Source: Acidimicrobiia bacterium (GTDB lineage: Bacteria > Actinomycetota > Acidimicrobiia > Spongiisociales > ZC4RG35). Taken from it: 8,345 nt of DNA. Positions 1 to 5,429 of the stretch are shown here, piece after piece (position 1 is the first letter of the stretch; each line of letters starts with the position of its first letter). The notes beneath the pieces were generated by a model. It was not told the origin of the DNA. It did not search any database and saw only the letters and a program-made list of their open reading frames with translations. The stretch is taken from assembly GCA_025929005.1 (NCBI GenBank), contig JAICND010000045.1:1-8345 (forward strand), written 5' to 3'. Position numbers and translations under genes: made by a program.

Positions 1-1
1 C

Positions 2-151
2 GAGACGCTGGGTCAGTCAGGGACAGAAGCCCGGCTTGAATTGGAAGCTCTGTTCGCGACCAAGGTTCATCTGCAACTCAGAGTTCGGGTCGAGGCGGAC
101 TGGCAAAGGCGGCCGCAACTTCTCGACCGATTGGGCTTTCCGACGGTTTGA
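2..151 (+). CDS. era: GTPase Era, C-terminal end (partial)
   Basis: This is the last 49 codons of a gene that begins before the window. The reading frame opens at base 2 and ends at the TGA at 149-151. The translation begins ETLGQSGTEARLELEAL, continues with KVHLQLRVRVEADWQRRP and ends LLDRLGFPTV. It matches the end of the C-terminal KH domain of Era, whose usual pattern is: a G-x-x-AR-x-ELE-x-L helix, a KV-x-L-x-L-x-V-x-V strand, then DW and a final LGF/LGY. Era is a GTPase that binds the 3' end of 16S rRNA during assembly of the small ribosomal subunit. The GTP-binding domain lies outside the window, so the call rests on the KH tail plus context: era stands close to recO and uppS in many Actinobacteria. 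The fragment is too short for the ORF-length cut-offs normally used. Confidence 0.85.
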   Translation, partial: ETLGQSGTEARLELEALFATKVHLQLRVRVEADWQRRPQLLDRLGFPTV

Positions 152-158
152 GCACTCG

Positions 159-164
159 TAGATT
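159..164 (+). promoter_or_regulatory. Possible -10 box (TAGATT) for a leaderless SirB1-like gene
   Basis: TAGATT ends seven bases before the ATG at 171, which would place the transcription start on the A of the start codon. No Shine-Dalgarno sequence lies in front of this ATG, as expected for a leaderless transcript. No convincing -35 box is visible. The gene starts only 19 nt after the era stop, so read-through from era is also possible. Confidence 0.4.
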
Positions 165-170
165 GTTGCG

Positions 171-788
171 ATGACTTCCCAGGGGATTGCCGCCCGCGTC
201 CGTCGACTTCCCCAGCTTGCGGCCGCCGATCGCCTGGCCGAGTCCTGCCTCCTGATAGGTACCTTCGTCGAACCTGATCTCGACGGTTTTGACTATCTGG
301 GTCGGCTTGACCGGATGGCCGCCCAGGTCTCGGGAAGTACGCACCTGGCTCTGCGCCGTGTGGTCTCGATCCACGAAGGCATCGGCGGCAACGTGGAGGA
401 CTACAACAACGTCGAGAACTCTTTCCTCCACCGGGTACTCGACACTCGTCGGGGTCTGCCGATCACCGTGTCTGTGATCTGGATTGAAGTGGGGCGGCGG
501 GCAGGTTTGGAAATGCACGGTGTGGGCCTGCCCGGTCATTTCGTGGTTTACGCGGCGGGTCAGCTGGTCGACCCGTTCCATTTTGGGGAGGCGATTGGCG
601 CCGACGAGGCCGGGATGCTGGTAGCCGAGGCGCTGGGTGGGCGCCCGCGGCTGGAGCCGGCTTGGCTGGTCCCGGTGGAGTCGTCAGCCATCGTCACCAG
701 GATCCTGGCCAACCTGGAGGCCGCATACACACGACTGGGCGACGAGACCAACCTCTCGTGGGTGAGGGCCTGCCTCGACGCCTTTTAG
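171..788 (+). CDS. SirB1 / transglutaminase-like family protein
   Basis: A 205-residue protein of the SirB1/Transglut_core2 family. Its exact function is not established. The diagnostic core lies at residues 78-136: a NNVENSFLHRVLDTRRGLPIT block (about 79-99; the usual family form is NPxNSxLxxVLxxRxGxPIxLS), then GVGLPGHF (117-124) and DPFHFGE (134-140). H123 and D134 correspond to the His and Asp of the transglutaminase triad. No Cys is present in the core (the only one before it is C26, with Thr/Ser at 99-101), so peptidase activity is doubtful, which is also typical of this family. E. coli SirB1 has extra TPR-like repeats and is longer, so this is the compact form. The ATG at 171 is 19 nt after era and lacks a ribosome binding site. 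The stop overlaps that of the next, convergent gene. The protein appears cytosolic, with no signal peptide or membrane helix. Confidence 0.8.
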   Translation: MTSQGIAARVRRLPQLAAADRLAESCLLIGTFVEPDLDGFDYLGRLDRMAAQVSGSTHLALRRVVSIHEGIGGNVEDYNNVENSFLHRVLDTRRGLPITVSVIWIEVGRRAGLEMHGVGLPGHFVVYAAGQLVDPFHFGEAIGADEAGMLVAEALGGRPRLEPAWLVPVESSAIVTRILANLEAAYTRLGDETNLSWVRACLDAF

Positions 789-1060
789 GCCAGGGGTAGG
801 TGGGTGGCCAACTCGAGGTCTTTGGGTGTGATGCCGCCCTCGGAGTGGGTCGACAGTCGCAATGAGACCTGGTTCCAGCTGATGGCAATGTCAGGGTGGT
901 GATGGGCTCGTTCGGCGATTAACGCAATGCGCGTCACAAGTCCCATGGCCTCGGTGAAGTTCTTAAGGGTTGCGGTCGTGGCGAGTTCGCCAGCCTCGAG
1001 CGTCCACTGGGGATGTGAGGCCAGGAAGTCGTTGATTTCGGAATCGCTGGCGAGCGCCAT
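785..1060 (-). CDS. Pterin-4a-carbinolamine dehydratase (4a-hydroxytetrahydrobiopterin dehydratase)
   Basis: A 91-residue protein of about the normal family length (90-110). PCD enzymes dehydrate 4a-hydroxytetrahydrobiopterin to quinonoid dihydropterin, recycling the pterin cofactor of aromatic amino acid hydroxylases. The sequence shows the family signature: AERAHHHPDI at 49-58 with the catalytic-type His cluster H53-H55 and P56, then SWNQV (61-65) with the conserved Trp, then LSTHSEGGIT (69-78) and D81. No aromatic amino acid hydroxylase is visible nearby. In bacteria lacking one, a role in molybdopterin metabolism or pterin protection has been suggested for such proteins. The ATG at 1060 has a TACCCT -10 box exactly seven bases upstream and no ribosome binding site, suggesting a leaderless mRNA. 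Its TAA overlaps the TAG of the convergent SirB1-like gene (TTAG, 785-788). Confidence 0.9.
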   Translation of the reverse strand: MALASDSEINDFLASHPQWTLEAGELATTATLKNFTEAMGLVTRIALIAERAHHHPDIAISWNQVSLRLSTHSEGGITPKDLELATHLPLA

Positions 1061-1066
1061 GAGTGA

Positions 1067-1086
1067 AGGGTAGTTGGCTGTACCCT
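1067..1086. promoter_or_regulatory. Mirror-image divergent -10 boxes between the PCD gene and recO
   Basis: AGGGTA (1067-1072), eight bases, then TACCCT (1081-1086) form a perfect 6-bp inverted repeat. Read leftwards, TACCCT ends seven bases before the PCD ATG (1060). Read rightwards, TACCCT ends about ten bases before the GTG at 1096 of recO. This fits two back-to-back promoters giving leaderless or nearly leaderless mRNAs. RNA polymerase on one would cover the other, so the two should compete. No good -35 boxes are seen on either side. The palindrome could instead be an operator. Confidence 0.5.
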
Positions 1087-1095
1087 CTTCGCACT

Positions 1096-1812
1096 GTGCT
1101 GCGCTCGGACCAGGGCATTGTTCTGCGGTCCTACCCGTTCGGAGAAGCCGATCGGGTAGTAGTGCTGCTCAGCCCCAACCGGGGCAAGCTGCGGACGGTG
1201 GCCAAAGGAGTTCGCAAGACCAAGAGCCGCTTCGGTGACCGTCTCGAGCCTTTCACCCACGTCGATCTGGTCGTGTACACGGGCCGCAACCTCGACACCA
1301 TCACGCAGGTGTCGGTCATCGAAGCCTTCTCCGGCATCCGCTCCAACCTCGATCGAGTCATGGCGGCTGGAACGATGGTTGAGGTTGCGGATGCGGTGGC
1401 CCAGGAGGAAGAGAACTCCACGAGGTTGTTCTTGCTACTCCAGCGGGGACTACGCGCCATCGACAAAGGAGGGAGCGGGTCGGATCTGATCAGTTCGTTC
1501 CTTCTCAAGATGGCTTCGGTGGTCGGTGTGGCTCCGGCTCTCACCCACTGCGCTTCGTGTGGGCGCACCGAGGACCTCGACCGTTTCAGCCTGGCCGGGG
1601 GAGGCGTCATGTGCAGCTCCTGTCGACGGGAAGGATCGGTCAAGCTCCGACCCGGCGTCGTCGGATATCTGTCCGGTCTGGCGACGTCAGACCTGACCCT
1701 CCTTCCCCCCAACAACCCGGAGCTTTCGATCGAGGCTATGGGGGTTGCCCGCCGTTTCGTCGAGCACCACCTCGATCGGCGCCTAGCGTCGTTGACGGTC
1801 CTTGATGGGTGA
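1096..1812 (+). CDS. recO: DNA repair protein RecO
   Basis: RecO loads RecA onto SSB-coated single-stranded DNA with RecR and anneals strands in the RecF pathway. From the GTG at 1096 the protein has 238 residues, a normal length. The N-terminal OB-fold carries the classic opening DQGIVLRSYPFGEADRVVVLL and the KGVRKTKSRFGDRLEPF block (about residues 37-53). A helical C-terminal part contains a four-Cys zinc site, C152-x2-C155 and C173-x2-C176, typical of actinobacterial and Deinococcus-type RecO. Start choice: the frame is open up to a GTG at 1063, but RecO proteins begin only a few residues before the QGIVLR strand, and a likely -10 box (1081-1086) lies downstream of 1063, so 1096 is preferred. 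Neither start has a Shine-Dalgarno sequence. The 3' end overlaps the uppS start, implying co-transcription and translational coupling. Confidence 0.95.
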   Translation: MLRSDQGIVLRSYPFGEADRVVVLLSPNRGKLRTVAKGVRKTKSRFGDRLEPFTHVDLVVYTGRNLDTITQVSVIEAFSGIRSNLDRVMAAGTMVEVADAVAQEEENSTRLFLLLQRGLRAIDKGGSGSDLISSFLLKMASVVGVAPALTHCASCGRTEDLDRFSLAGGGVMCSSCRREGSVKLRPGVVGYLSGLATSDLTLLPPNNPELSIEAMGVARRFVEHHLDRRLASLTVLDG

Positions 1813-2551
1813 CCTTGACCTGTCCGGTCTCGATCCTGATCGGGTCCCCCGGCACGTGGGCCTGATCCTTGACGGCAACGGAAGATGGGCTAACGCCCGC
1901 GGGCTTCCCCGCACCGCCGGTCATGCCGCCGGCGAGGCTGCCCTCTTCGACAGCGTGGAAGGCGCCCTGCAAATAGGCATCGCCTGGTTGACGGCCTACA
2001 CCTTCTCGACCGAAAACTGGAATCGCGACGCCGATGAGGTCGAGTTCCTCATGTGGTTCAACGAGGACCTGCTTCTTCGGCGGCGTGACGACCTCCACCG
2101 CCAGGGTGTCCGCATGCTCTTCGCAGGTGACCTGACCGATCCGCGGATACCCGATCGCAACCGTCGTCACATGGCCGAAGCGTCCGAACTCACCCGCTCC
2201 AACACCACCCTGAACCTCGTGTTCGCTTTCAACTATGGGAGCAGAAGAGAACTCGCCGACTCTGCCCGCCAGATCGCGGTGAAAGTTGCAGAAGGAACGA
2301 TGTCTTCAGATCAGGTCGACGAAGCCGCCGTCGCCGCTCACCTCTACATACCCGACATGCCGGATCTCGACCTCGTGATCCGATCATCAGGCGAGCATCG
2401 GCTCTCGAACTTTCTCCTCTGGCAGGCCGCCTATGCCGAGTTCGTGTTTCCCGGCATCCTCTGGCCCGACTTCACGCAGACGCATCTGCTGCAAGCGGTG
2501 TTGGAGTACCAGCAGCGGGAACGGCGCTTCGGGAAGGCAGGAAAGGGATAG
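1805..2551 (+). CDS. uppS: Undecaprenyl (polyprenyl) diphosphate synthase, cis-prenyltransferase
   Basis: A 248-residue cis-prenyltransferase that extends an allylic diphosphate with isopentenyl diphosphate to make the C50-C55 lipid carrier for peptidoglycan and other surface polymers. All family regions are visible: DGNGRWA (23-29, with the catalytic Asp23), R36-x2-GH-x2-G (36-43), FSTENW (67-72), FNYGSRREL (142-150) and DLVIRSSGEHRLSNFLLWQ (189-207, with the diphosphate-binding Arg pair R193 and R199 and E197), then YAEF and W220-PDF. The usual FNYGGR reads FNYGSR here, a minor change. The start is the ATG at 1805, immediately after an in-frame TTG at 1802 and inside the last codons of recO (overlap of 8 nt). 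The last 80 nt (2472-2551) are also read on the opposite strand by the membrane-protein gene. Cytosolic, membrane-associated enzyme. UppS next to recO is a common actinobacterial pair. Confidence 0.95.
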   Translation: MGDLDLSGLDPDRVPRHVGLILDGNGRWANARGLPRTAGHAAGEAALFDSVEGALQIGIAWLTAYTFSTENWNRDADEVEFLMWFNEDLLLRRRDDLHRQGVRMLFAGDLTDPRIPDRNRRHMAEASELTRSNTTLNLVFAFNYGSRRELADSARQIAVKVAEGTMSSDQVDEAAVAAHLYIPDMPDLDLVIRSSGEHRLSNFLLWQAAYAEFVFPGILWPDFTQTHLLQAVLEYQQRERRFGKAGKG

Positions 2552-3038
2552 AGGCAGCCCAGGTCTCTAGACCAAGCATCACCGCGTAGACCGCCATTCC
2601 TGTCGCGAAACGCCCGCGCGGGAAGTCTCCATTGGCTCCCGCGAAGAACAACACCTGGACTCCGAAGGCCAGGACCAGCAACGACACACGCAGCCAGGTG
2701 GGCCAGCGACGGCGTCCGATTGCCAATCCGCCCACGAGGACCGTCGGAATCATCACTGCTCCGGCTGCCATTCCGAGTGTCAGGACGGACAAACCATTGA
2801 GGCGCCACCAGTTGCCTCTGGCGAGGCTTCTGCGGTATACCGCCACGCCGAGCAGAGTCCCGACCAGGGTGGCCGCCCCCACTATGTACCCCGTCCCGGA
2901 CCAGGAGAACTCCGGATCCGTGGAGATGTACCTCATCCACAGCCTGATGACTACTCCCCAGCTGAATCCCAGCACCATCCCGGTGAGAATCGGATGTTGT
3001 CCCAGTCGACTCCTCATGGTCCCTACATTCCTTTCCAT
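2472..3038 (-). CDS. Five-helix integral membrane protein of unknown function
   Basis: A 188-residue polytopic membrane protein. Hydrophobic helices lie at about 17-37, 49-68, 81-106, 115-134 and 143-162. They are joined by Arg-rich loops (such as RRSLARG at 69-75 and IGRRRW at 107-112) and followed by a Pro/Ala-rich tail. Between helices 1 and 2 is the segment RLWMRYISTDPEFSWSGT (32-49). From memory this is a motif of small actinobacterial membrane proteins with no assigned function. Start choice: an in-frame TTG at 3074 lies upstream, inside the promoter region. The ATG at 3038 has AGGAAG (3048-3053) nine bases upstream and lies downstream of the promoter box, so it is preferred. A second ATG at 3017 is possible. 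The gene diverges from the ECF sigma gene and shares an identical promoter sequence with it, so it is probably a target of that sigma factor. Its 3' end lies antisense within uppS for 80 nt. Confidence 0.75.
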   Translation of the reverse strand: MERNVGTMRSRLGQHPILTGMVLGFSWGVVIRLWMRYISTDPEFSWSGTGYIVGAATLVGTLLGVAVYRRSLARGNWWRLNGLSVLTLGMAAGAVMIPTVLVGGLAIGRRRWPTWLRVSLLVLAFGVQVLFFAGANGDFPRGRFATGMAVYAVMLGLETWAASIPFLPSRSAVPAAGTPTPLAADASA

Positions 3039-3056
3039 GTCGGTGAACTTCCTCGC

Positions 3057-3089
3057 ATACAGACGAACACCCAACCGCTGGTGGGTGAC
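3057..3089 (-). promoter_or_regulatory. Candidate ECF-type promoter for the divergent membrane-protein gene
   Basis: On the minus strand this reads GTCACC (3089-3084), 15 bases, then GTTCGTCTGTAT (3068-3057). Both boxes and the spacing are identical to the promoter facing the other way at 3095-3127. CGTC is a common -10 core of ECF sigma promoters, and GTCACC would be the -35 box (18 nt between GTCACC and CGTC). The predicted transcript starts a few bases after the box. It would leave a short leader holding the AGGAAG ribosome binding site (3048-3053) and the ATG at 3038. Function is inferred from the sequence pattern. Confidence 0.65.
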
Positions 3090-3100
3090 ATGGCGTCACC
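3084..3100. repeat. Central palindrome GGTGAC-N5-GTCACC in the divergent promoter
   Basis: GGTGACATGGCGTCACC has perfect 6-bp arms around five bases. It consists of the two outward-facing putative -35 boxes of the promoters at 3057-3089 and 3095-3127. It could also be the binding site of a dimeric regulator, since both promoters share it. Confidence 0.6.
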
Positions 3101-3127
3101 TGTTGAGGGGCTCCGGTTCGTCTGTAT
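3095..3127 (+). promoter_or_regulatory. Candidate autoregulated promoter of the ECF sigma operon
   Basis: GTCACC (3095-3100), 15 bases, then GTTCGTCTGTAT (3116-3127). The layout repeats exactly in the opposite direction at 3057-3089. The GTCACC plus CGTC pair resembles ECF promoter types such as the GTCACA/CGTC consensus recalled for the SigJ/ECF41 group, though the spacer here is 18 nt and that group's is about 16. The 12-bp box ends five bases before the ATG at 3133, so the leader would be very short or absent. It supports 3133 (or 3142) as the sigma gene start and rules out the long upstream open frame. Confidence 0.65.
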
Positions 3128-3132
3128 CGACG

Positions 3133-3675
3133 ATGACACTCATGGCCTCGGCCGACGAGTTAGCGGTGCCACCCTCGTGGGCCGCCAGCCCCGAGGTCCT
3201 GGTGGCCGAGCTGTACCGCGCCGAGTCGGCCAATCTGGTCCGGCTGGCGAGGTTTTTCGTAGACGACCGCAATGCCGCCGAGGATCTGGTCCAGGAAGCA
3301 TTCATCCGGCTAGCGCGTACGGCGGGGAGGATTCGAGACGTCGAGCGCGCTCCCGCCTATCTCCGTTCGATCGTCCTCAACCTGGCTCGCGACCACAATC
3401 GGCGCGGTCTGGTCTCGCTCCGACACCAGCCAGCCGCCGACCCAACCCCTCCCTCGGTCGAGGAGGAGATCGGCGTGCAGGAGGATCAACGTCGTGTCAT
3501 CGAAGCTCTGCGAGCCCTCCCCAAGCGGCAGCGTGACTGTCTAGTGCTGCGCTACTACCTCGAATTGACCGTGGGGGAGATCGCCTCGGATCTCGGACTG
3601 TCGGTCAACTCTGTAAAGACGCACCTTCAGCGCGGCCTTCGATCTCTTGAGACGCGGCTCGGAGAAGACTCATGA
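3133..3675 (+). CDS. ECF-type RNA polymerase sigma factor (sigma-70 family)
   Basis: A 180-residue sigma factor with only regions 2 and 4, the extracytoplasmic-function layout. Region 2 spans about 25-92 and includes DDRNAAEDLVQEAFIRLAR (44-62) and AYLRSIVLNLARDHNRR (75-91), which bind core polymerase and the -10 box. A Pro-rich linker follows (about 99-115). Region 4 (about 118-175) contains ALPKRQRDCLVLRYYLELTVGEIA and the helix-turn-helix with LGLSVNSVKTHLQRGL (154-169), which reads the -35 box. The frame stays open back to 2632, but that upstream part mirrors the membrane-protein gene and is not sigma-like. The start is put at ATG 3133, right after the putative promoter; ATG 3142 is the alternative. 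Neither has a Shine-Dalgarno sequence. The stop overlaps the next start by ATGA (3672-3675), so the downstream membrane protein is translationally coupled. The ECF subgroup cannot be fixed by eye. Confidence 0.92.
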   Translation: MTLMASADELAVPPSWAASPEVLVAELYRAESANLVRLARFFVDDRNAAEDLVQEAFIRLARTAGRIRDVERAPAYLRSIVLNLARDHNRRGLVSLRHQPAADPTPPSVEEEIGVQEDQRRVIEALRALPKRQRDCLVLRYYLELTVGEIASDLGLSVNSVKTHLQRGLRSLETRLGEDS

Positions 3676-4283
3676 CCGCCTTGGAGACCCGCTTGCACGA
3701 CGCCCTGGTGGCGGGGGCGGAAGCGACTGTGCCGGCACCCGATCTCTTCGCCCGCGTTCAGCTTTCGGTGGAGGCAGACCTTGCCCGGCGCCGGCTTCGC
3801 CGTAAGTACCTCTCGTGGGCAATAGGAGCGCTGTCGCTCCTGGCCCTCGCGATCATCCTCACTACCCGGAACATAGAAGGAAGGTTGACAATGGAATGGT
3901 GGGTCCTGGAATTGATCACCGCTGCGGTGCTCGTGGCGATCGCACTCTGGCTGGGACCCTTCATCAAACGATTCGGTCGCAGTTATGCCGCTGATGTTTT
4001 TCGGGCCAACCCTCGGACCGGGAAGAGCTACATAGTCCTGACCGACATCGTCTACTACCTGATCTTCACCGCTTACATCCTGTTCACGAGCACCGTTGAT
4101 CCACCGGCGGACTGGGAGGAAGCGGTCAGCCGTGCCCAACTCCAAGTGGTGTTGATCCGAATTGGAGGAATTCTTCTGATAATCGGCGTCCTCCACGGAT
4201 TCAATCTGCTCATCATGCCTGTCCTCGGCCGGCTCTTTTCGATGAATCGACGCCTCGACGGACAGATCGACTCCATGGACTAG
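3672..4283 (+). CDS. Four-helix membrane protein, candidate anti-sigma factor or sensor partner of the ECF sigma
   Basis: A 203-residue protein not recognised as a named family. Residues 1-46 are cytosolic-looking and charged, with an amphipathic LETRLHDALVAGAEATVPAPDLFARVQ stretch (residues 4-30) followed by an Arg-rich end, RRRLRRK (39-45). This kind of N-terminus is common in proteins encoded right after ECF sigma genes. Hydrophobic helices follow at about 48-66, 76-98, 120-139 and 159-186. A loop between helices 2 and 3 is basic (FIKRFGRSYAADVFRANPRTGKSY), and the loop between 3 and 4 is acidic (TVDPPADWEEA). There is no Cys, so it is not a zinc-type (HxxxCxxC) anti-sigma factor. The start ATG overlaps the sigma stop (ATGA), which implies stoichiometric co-expression. 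A role as a membrane-bound regulator of the sigma factor is inference from this context and the N-terminal shape. The stop (TAG) interlocks with that of nagA. Confidence 0.75.
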   Translation: MTALETRLHDALVAGAEATVPAPDLFARVQLSVEADLARRRLRRKYLSWAIGALSLLALAIILTTRNIEGRLTMEWWVLELITAAVLVAIALWLGPFIKRFGRSYAADVFRANPRTGKSYIVLTDIVYYLIFTAYILFTSTVDPPADWEEAVSRAQLQVVLIRIGGILLIIGVLHGFNLLIMPVLGRLFSMNRRLDGQIDSMD

Positions 4284-5365
4284 ACCACCGCGACGCCACC
4301 GATCAACACGTCTTTGACCTGATAGCCGTCGTCCAGCACCACCACGTCGGCCGCACCGCCCGGCGTCAGCCTCTCCTCACTCAGGCCCATCAACTTGCGG
4401 GCGTTGAGGGAGGTCATCGCCACGATGTCCACCGGGGGGACGCCGAGGGCAGCCAGGTGTCGAAGGCTCGCATCCATCGTTCCGACGCTGCCGGCGAGCG
4501 TGCCGTCTTTGCGTCGAGCGCTGCCCGCATCGACGTAAACTTCCACCTCCCCAAGTTTCCAGCGCCCCGGACCCATGCCCGCGGCGGCAATGGCGTCAGT
4601 TACCACATGGGTTCTGGATGCCGCCGCTCTCCATACTGTCAAGAGGACCTCGGGAGATACGTGCACCCCGTCGGCGATGATTCCGAGGTAGACGTCAGAC
4701 CTTGAGAGGGCGGTGCCGGCGAGGCCCGGATCCCGAGGCGAGAACGGGCGCATGGCGTTGAAGAGATGCGTGACGGTGCGGGCACCGGAGTCGAAGCCTC
4801 TTCCCGCCTGAGCGGCGGTGGCATCGGAGTGGCCGAGGGAAACCACCACACCCGACGAGGCGAGGCGGGAAATCAACTCGGTGGCGCCTGGAAGTTCCGG
4901 AGCAAGGGTGACCATCGTCACCTGGCCGGCCGCCATGATGGGTTCCAGCAATCGCCAGTCCGGATCCAGGAGATAGTTGAGTGGGTGAGCGCCCGCACGT
5001 TGCGGCGATAGGAACGGCCCCTCCAGGTGGACTCCGATAATGCGGGCACCGCCGGCGCCAGCGGCACGGGCAAACTCTCCCGCCGCTTGCAGCGTGGTCG
5101 CCGAGGGACCGGTGATCAGTGTCGGCTGATAGGCAACAACCCCAGTTCGGGCCAGGTCGATTCCGGCTTTCGTGATTTCATCGGCGCCGGCACTGAGGAA
5201 GTCGACTCCACCGAAACCGTTCACCTGCAGATCGACAAAGCCAGGAATAGCCAAACCGGTCCCGGCGGGGGAAAGGCCGACTGCCTCGATCGCCCCACCG
5301 TCGATCGAAACATCACCAGCCACGACCTCGGAGCCGACGATCGCCGCCCCAACTCCCAACCTCAC
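4280..5365 (-). CDS. nagA: N-acetylglucosamine-6-phosphate deacetylase
   Basis: A 361-residue member of the amidohydrolase superfamily that removes the acetyl group from GlcNAc-6-phosphate to give glucosamine-6-phosphate, feeding amino-sugar catabolism and cell-wall recycling. The family hallmarks are in order: IPGFVDLQVNGFGGVDF (40-56, with the QxN form seen in NagA instead of HxH), PTLITG (81-86), GVHLEGPFLSPQRAGAHP (111-128, metal ligand E115), SLGHSDA (176-182, H179), VTHLFNAM (198-205, H200), GIIADGVHV (228-236, H235), VTDAIAAAGM (255-264, catalytic D257) and LAGS (290-293). The length is a little short of E. coli NagA (382) but complete. The start is GTG at 5365, with GAAGGT (5371-5376) five bases upstream as ribosome binding site; an ATG at 5382 is out of frame. 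Other nag genes are not adjacent. It is divergent from glyS and tail-to-tail with the sigma operon (CTAG at 4280-4283 supplies both stops). Confidence 0.95.
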   Translation of the reverse strand: MRLGVGAAIVGSEVVAGDVSIDGGAIEAVGLSPAGTGLAIPGFVDLQVNGFGGVDFLSAGADEITKAGIDLARTGVVAYQPTLITGPSATTLQAAGEFARAAGAGGARIIGVHLEGPFLSPQRAGAHPLNYLLDPDWRLLEPIMAAGQVTMVTLAPELPGATELISRLASSGVVVSLGHSDATAAQAGRGFDSGARTVTHLFNAMRPFSPRDPGLAGTALSRSDVYLGIIADGVHVSPEVLLTVWRAAASRTHVVTDAIAAAGMGPGRWKLGEVEVYVDAGSARRKDGTLAGSVGTMDASLRHLAALGVPPVDIVAMTSLNARKLMGLSEERLTPGGAADVVVLDDGYQVKDVLIGGVAVV

Positions 5366-5391
5366 GGCGCACCTTCACTCATGAGTTGATT

Positions 5392-5420
5392 TTGACACCC
5401 GATAAGGTCCGGTCCACTCT
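5392..5420 (+). promoter_or_regulatory. Candidate housekeeping promoter of glyS (TTGACA - N17 - CACTCT)
   Basis: A perfect TTGACA -35 box (5392-5397) is followed after 17 bases by CACTCT (5415-5420), which keeps the two most important -10 bases (A at position 2 and T at position 6). The predicted start would be near 5427, three bases before the ATG at 5430, giving an almost leaderless mRNA. An alternative -10, TAAGGT (5403-5408), would give a 15-nt leader but is not at standard distance from TTGACA. Confidence 0.45.
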
Positions 5421-5429
5421 TTGCCACCC

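Noticed and set aside
1063..1095. GTG at 1063 as the recO start
   Set aside because: It would add 11 residues not usual in RecO, lacks a ribosome binding site and lies upstream of the likely -10 box at 1081-1086. It remains possible.
1131..1715. 194-codon open frame on the minus strand inside recO
   Set aside because: It lies fully opposite recO, which has clear family motifs. Its translation is Ser/Arg/Pro-rich as expected of a GC-rich shadow frame.
2562..2573. GGTCT-CT-AGACC inverted repeat after uppS as a terminator
   Set aside because: Five-base arms with a two-base loop and no T tract, and it lies within the coding sequence of the minus-strand membrane protein.
3039..3074. TTG at 3074 as the start of the divergent membrane protein
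   Set aside because: It would place the start upstream of the putative promoter -10 box, whereas the ATG at 3038 has a good AGGAAG ribosome binding site.
2632..3132. Long N-terminal extension of the sigma-factor frame (open from 2632)
   Set aside because: The extension is antisense to the membrane-protein gene, has no sigma-like sequence, and lies upstream of the putative promoter at 3095-3127.
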